Source: Streptomyces violaceusniger Tu 4113
GTDB taxonomy: Bacteria; Actinomycetota; Actinomycetes; Streptomycetales; Streptomycetaceae
Assembly: GCF_000147815.2 (NCBI RefSeq)
Contig: NC_015957.1
Location: 1,612,001-1,676,000, forward strand
Direction of reading: 5' to 3'
DNA: 64,000 nucleotides
Shown piece after piece: positions 62,122-64,000 of this stretch. Position numbers and translations under genes: made by a program. The stretch's first letter is position 1. Every line of letters begins with the position of its first letter. A model generated the notes under the pieces. That model was given only the letters and a program-made list of their open reading frames with translations. It ran no database searches and was not told where the DNA came from.

Positions 62122-62859
62122 TCAGGACGAGTGCGCGGCGGAGTCGAAGCGCGACTCCTCCCGCAGCAGCGCGCTCAGATCGGCGCCGGGGCGCAGCTCC
62201 GCCGGGTCCTCGCCCCTGCGGAAGAGGATCGCCCCGGCGTCGATGCCGCCCAGTGTCAGCCGGTCCGCGTCCCGGCGCAGCCAGGTGCCCTCGCGCAGCC
62301 CGACCACGGGGACGTCGTTCTCCTCCAGGAACTGCTCGAGCCGCAGGGCCCGGCTCTCGCCCATATGGGCGGTGTCCGGATCGGCGTCGAGGTAGTGCGG
62401 GTTGATCTGGAACGGCAGCAGCCCCAGCGCCTCGAAAGTGGGCGGCTGGACGATGGGCATGTCGTTGGAGGTGCGCAGGGTCGGGCAGGCCATGTTGGTG
62501 CCCGCGCTGGAGCCCATGTAGACCGCGCCCGCGGCCACCCGTTCCCGTATCGCCCGGACCAGATCGTGCTCGTGCAACGCCTTGAGCAGCCGGAAGCTGT
62601 TGCCACCGCCGACGAACACCGCCTGCGCCCCGCGCACCAGCTCGGCCGGGTCGTCGGCGGTGTGCGCACCGGTGACCTCCACGCCCAGCGGCTCCAGGGC
62701 CGTGGCCACCTTGGCGGTGTAGCCGTCGTGGTCGGCCAGCGCGTACGGCACGAAGACGAGCCGGCGCGCGCCGTCCAGCACCGAGGCGATCTCCTCGCGT
62801 GCGTGGTCCAGATAGCCGCGACCGGGCGCGGCGGAGTTCGACAGCAGCAGCAACTGCAT
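62122..62859 (-). CDS. pepE: Alpha-aspartyl dipeptidase (peptidase E, S51)
   Basis: A 245-residue cytoplasmic peptidase from ATG 62859. The catalytic serine is in MGSSAGTNMACP (about residue 120), with FVGGGNSF (about 82-90) and INPHYLDADPDTAHMG (His). It cleaves dipeptides with N-terminal aspartate. A TetR/IclR gene is upstream but separately oriented. Function is standard peptide turnover. Confidence 0.93.
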   Translation of the reverse strand: MQLLLLSNSAAPGRGYLDHAREEIASVLDGARRLVFVPYALADHDGYTAKVATALEPLGVEVTGAHTADDPAELVRGAQAVFVGGGNSFRLLKALHEHDLVRAIRERVAAGAVYMGSSAGTNMACPTLRTSNDMPIVQPPTFEALGLLPFQINPHYLDADPDTAHMGESRALRLEQFLEENDVPVVGLREGTWLRRDADRLTLGGIDAGAILFRRGEDPAELRPGADLSALLREESRFDSAAHSS

Positions 62860-62989
62860 GAGGGGGCCTTTCTGGCGGAACGGTGGAACGGTGGAACGGA
62901 GGACTAGGCCGGTGAGGGGGAATGGGGGGGATTTGGGTGAATTGTCGGGGTGGGTGGTACGCCACGCGGATTGGCGCCGCTCAGCGCCG

Positions 62990-63793
62990 CTAGCGACGCG
63001 GGGCGCGCCGCGGCCGGGTCGGCGTCAGCAGCCTGCCCAGATCGGCGGCGCCCTGCAGCAGCGGCGCGATCAGTTGCTCCCGGCGGGGGCGCAGCACCTC
63101 GGGGGCGGCGGCCAGAGTCAGGGTGCCCACCGGACGTCTGCCCACCAGAACCGGCGCCGCGAGCGCCGCGCTGTCCGGATCGTACTCGCCCTCGGAGTAG
63201 GCGTAGCCGTCGCGCCGCACCTCGGAGAAGCGCTCCTCGAGCCGCACCGGATCGGTCGGTGTGTGCTCGCTGAAGCGCGCCATCGGGCGGCCGTACAGCA
63301 GCACGGCCCGGTCACCGGGCGGGAGCATACCGAAGTAGGCGCGGGAGGTGGCGCCGGCGTGCGCCGGGTACAGCTCGCCCGCCAGCACGTAGTAGCGCAG
63401 CGGGCCGGTGGCCCCGTCCACCGCCGCGACGCAGCGCATGTGCACCCCGTCCGGGACCGCGAACAGCGTGTTCACCCCGACCGTCTCGGCCAGCGCCTCC
63501 AGGATCGGCCGGGCCAGGCTGGCCATGCCGCCGCCCCGCTCCCACACCCAGGACAGATGCCACACCGCCGGGCCCAGCCGATAGCGGCGTGAGCGCTTGT
63601 CGGAGACCAGGAAGCCCCTGTAGGCCAGCGCGGCCAGCAGCCGCTGGGCCACCGACTTGTCCAGCCCGAACTCCTCGGCGATCTCGGTAACGCCCCACTC
63701 CGGGCGCTCGCGGTCGAAGGCGAGCAGCACGTTCAGCACGCGGTCCGCGGTCTGGAGGGGCGGGGCGCCGGTTACGGGCTTCTGTTCAGGCAT
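62990..63793 (-). CDS. IclR family transcriptional regulator
   Basis: A 267-residue IclR regulator from ATG 63793. The winged helix is WGVTEIAEEFGLDKSVAQRLL (about 34-55), followed by the effector domain with LRYYVLAGELYPAHAGATSRAYF and ALAAPVLVGRRPVGTL. It lies upstream of peptidase E, with a 130-bp gap. It probably controls a gene to the right of the window or itself. Confidence 0.9.
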   Translation of the reverse strand: MPEQKPVTGAPPLQTADRVLNVLLAFDRERPEWGVTEIAEEFGLDKSVAQRLLAALAYRGFLVSDKRSRRYRLGPAVWHLSWVWERGGGMASLARPILEALAETVGVNTLFAVPDGVHMRCVAAVDGATGPLRYYVLAGELYPAHAGATSRAYFGMLPPGDRAVLLYGRPMARFSEHTPTDPVRLEERFSEVRRDGYAYSEGEYDPDSAALAAPVLVGRRPVGTLTLAAAPEVLRPRREQLIAPLLQGAADLGRLLTPTRPRRAPRR

Positions 63794-63809
63794 GACGAAA
63801 GAGTAAACA

Positions 63810-63826
63810 TTCTCGGATATCGAGAA
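63810..63826. promoter_or_regulatory. Operator-like palindrome upstream of iclR
   Basis: TTCTCG-GATAT-CGAGAA, 6-5-6, seventeen bases upstream of the start. The position and AT-rich centre fit IclR autoregulation. Confidence 0.6.
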
Positions 63827-64000
63827 AATATTGCGCACAGCGCGACGCCGGGCGGACCCTGGCGGAGCCGACGGCCGGGCGGATCCCCGGCCAGGCCGGT
63901 GCCCGGTGGCAGTGCCCGCCCCGCGCGCCGCTTCCCCCGCTCGTCCGGTCGGGCCATCGGCGTCACCGATCGCCTCACCGAGGCATGACCGATCGCCTCA

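Noticed and set aside
63965..64000. 14-bp direct repeat GACCGATCGCCTCA at the window end
   Set aside because: Two copies 22 bp apart near the edge, with no context to judge; may be the start of a longer repeat outside the window.

Overview
This is a high-GC, gene-dense stretch of an actinomycete chromosome, almost certainly Streptomyces. The evidence is the codon bias, frequent GTG/TTG starts, a WhiJ/BldB-type regulator locus, DUF5753 and DUF397 families, a SARP/AfsR-type giant regulator, the GlgE glycogen/trehalose cluster, and rare TTA codons confined to two small genes. No rRNA, tRNA, CRISPR array or prophage was seen.

Layout. 1-2.1 kb: end of an unknown gene, a 2 x 270 bp tandem repeat, and an orphan sugar-ABC permease (malG type). 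2.2-7.2 kb: an LCP cell-wall ligase gene with a TnpB-only IS200/IS605-family element directly upstream of its ribosome binding site, then a membrane glycosyltransferase fused to a deacetylase domain that has lost its metal ligands. 7.3-10.2 kb: methyltransferase, FAD monooxygenase and its TetR regulator. 10.3-14.1 kb: a WhiJ-like locus (HATPase, XRE-DUF5753, three tandem DUF397 genes), then an ECF sigma factor coupled to a membrane protein. 14.1-19.3 kb: a 34-bp copy of the malF 3' end, HIT protein, NmrA protein diverging from a TetR with a C-terminal zinc motif, then malF and the sugar-binding lipoprotein. The malG partner lies 15 kb away, so the transporter operon is broken up. 19.5-26.7 kb: GH18 chitinase with an upstream palindrome, DHFR-like reductase/HxlR pair, and a DcuS/DcuR-type two-component system facing a DctA symporter. 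27-30.7 kb: an AfsR-like regulator with an 11 x 9 bp in-frame repeat.

30.8-47 kb: the GlgE pathway. glgE, treS, mak and glgB lie on the minus strand and glgP on the plus strand. Trehalose is isomerised to maltose (TreS), phosphorylated (Mak), polymerised (GlgE), branched (GlgB) and released as glucose-1-phosphate (GlgP). A secreted subtilisin, a PL3 pectate lyase and a PL11 rhamnogalacturonan lyase sit between glgE and glgP.

47-50.8 kb is an island of small genes around a second XRE-DUF5753 regulator: DUF6879, a 51-residue membrane peptide, a frameshifted gene, a TTA-containing 37-residue Cys peptide, a TTA-containing unknown gene and a zinc-ribbon protein. 50.8-53.2 kb: remnants of a decayed divergent operon, an aldehyde dehydrogenase whose promoter is bracketed by two perfect palindromes although no regulator gene remains, and a deazaflavin-type reductase. 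53.4-61.2 kb: a membrane-anchored PstS-like protein and three tandem M4 metalloproteases, separated by strong terminators. 61.5-64 kb: DinB-like protein, peptidase E and an IclR regulator.

The strongest leads for undescribed biology are the TTA-containing small-peptide island (47.2-50.8 kb), the deacetylase-dead glycosyltransferase (5.0-7.2 kb) and the membrane-tethered PstS-like protein (53.4-55 kb).
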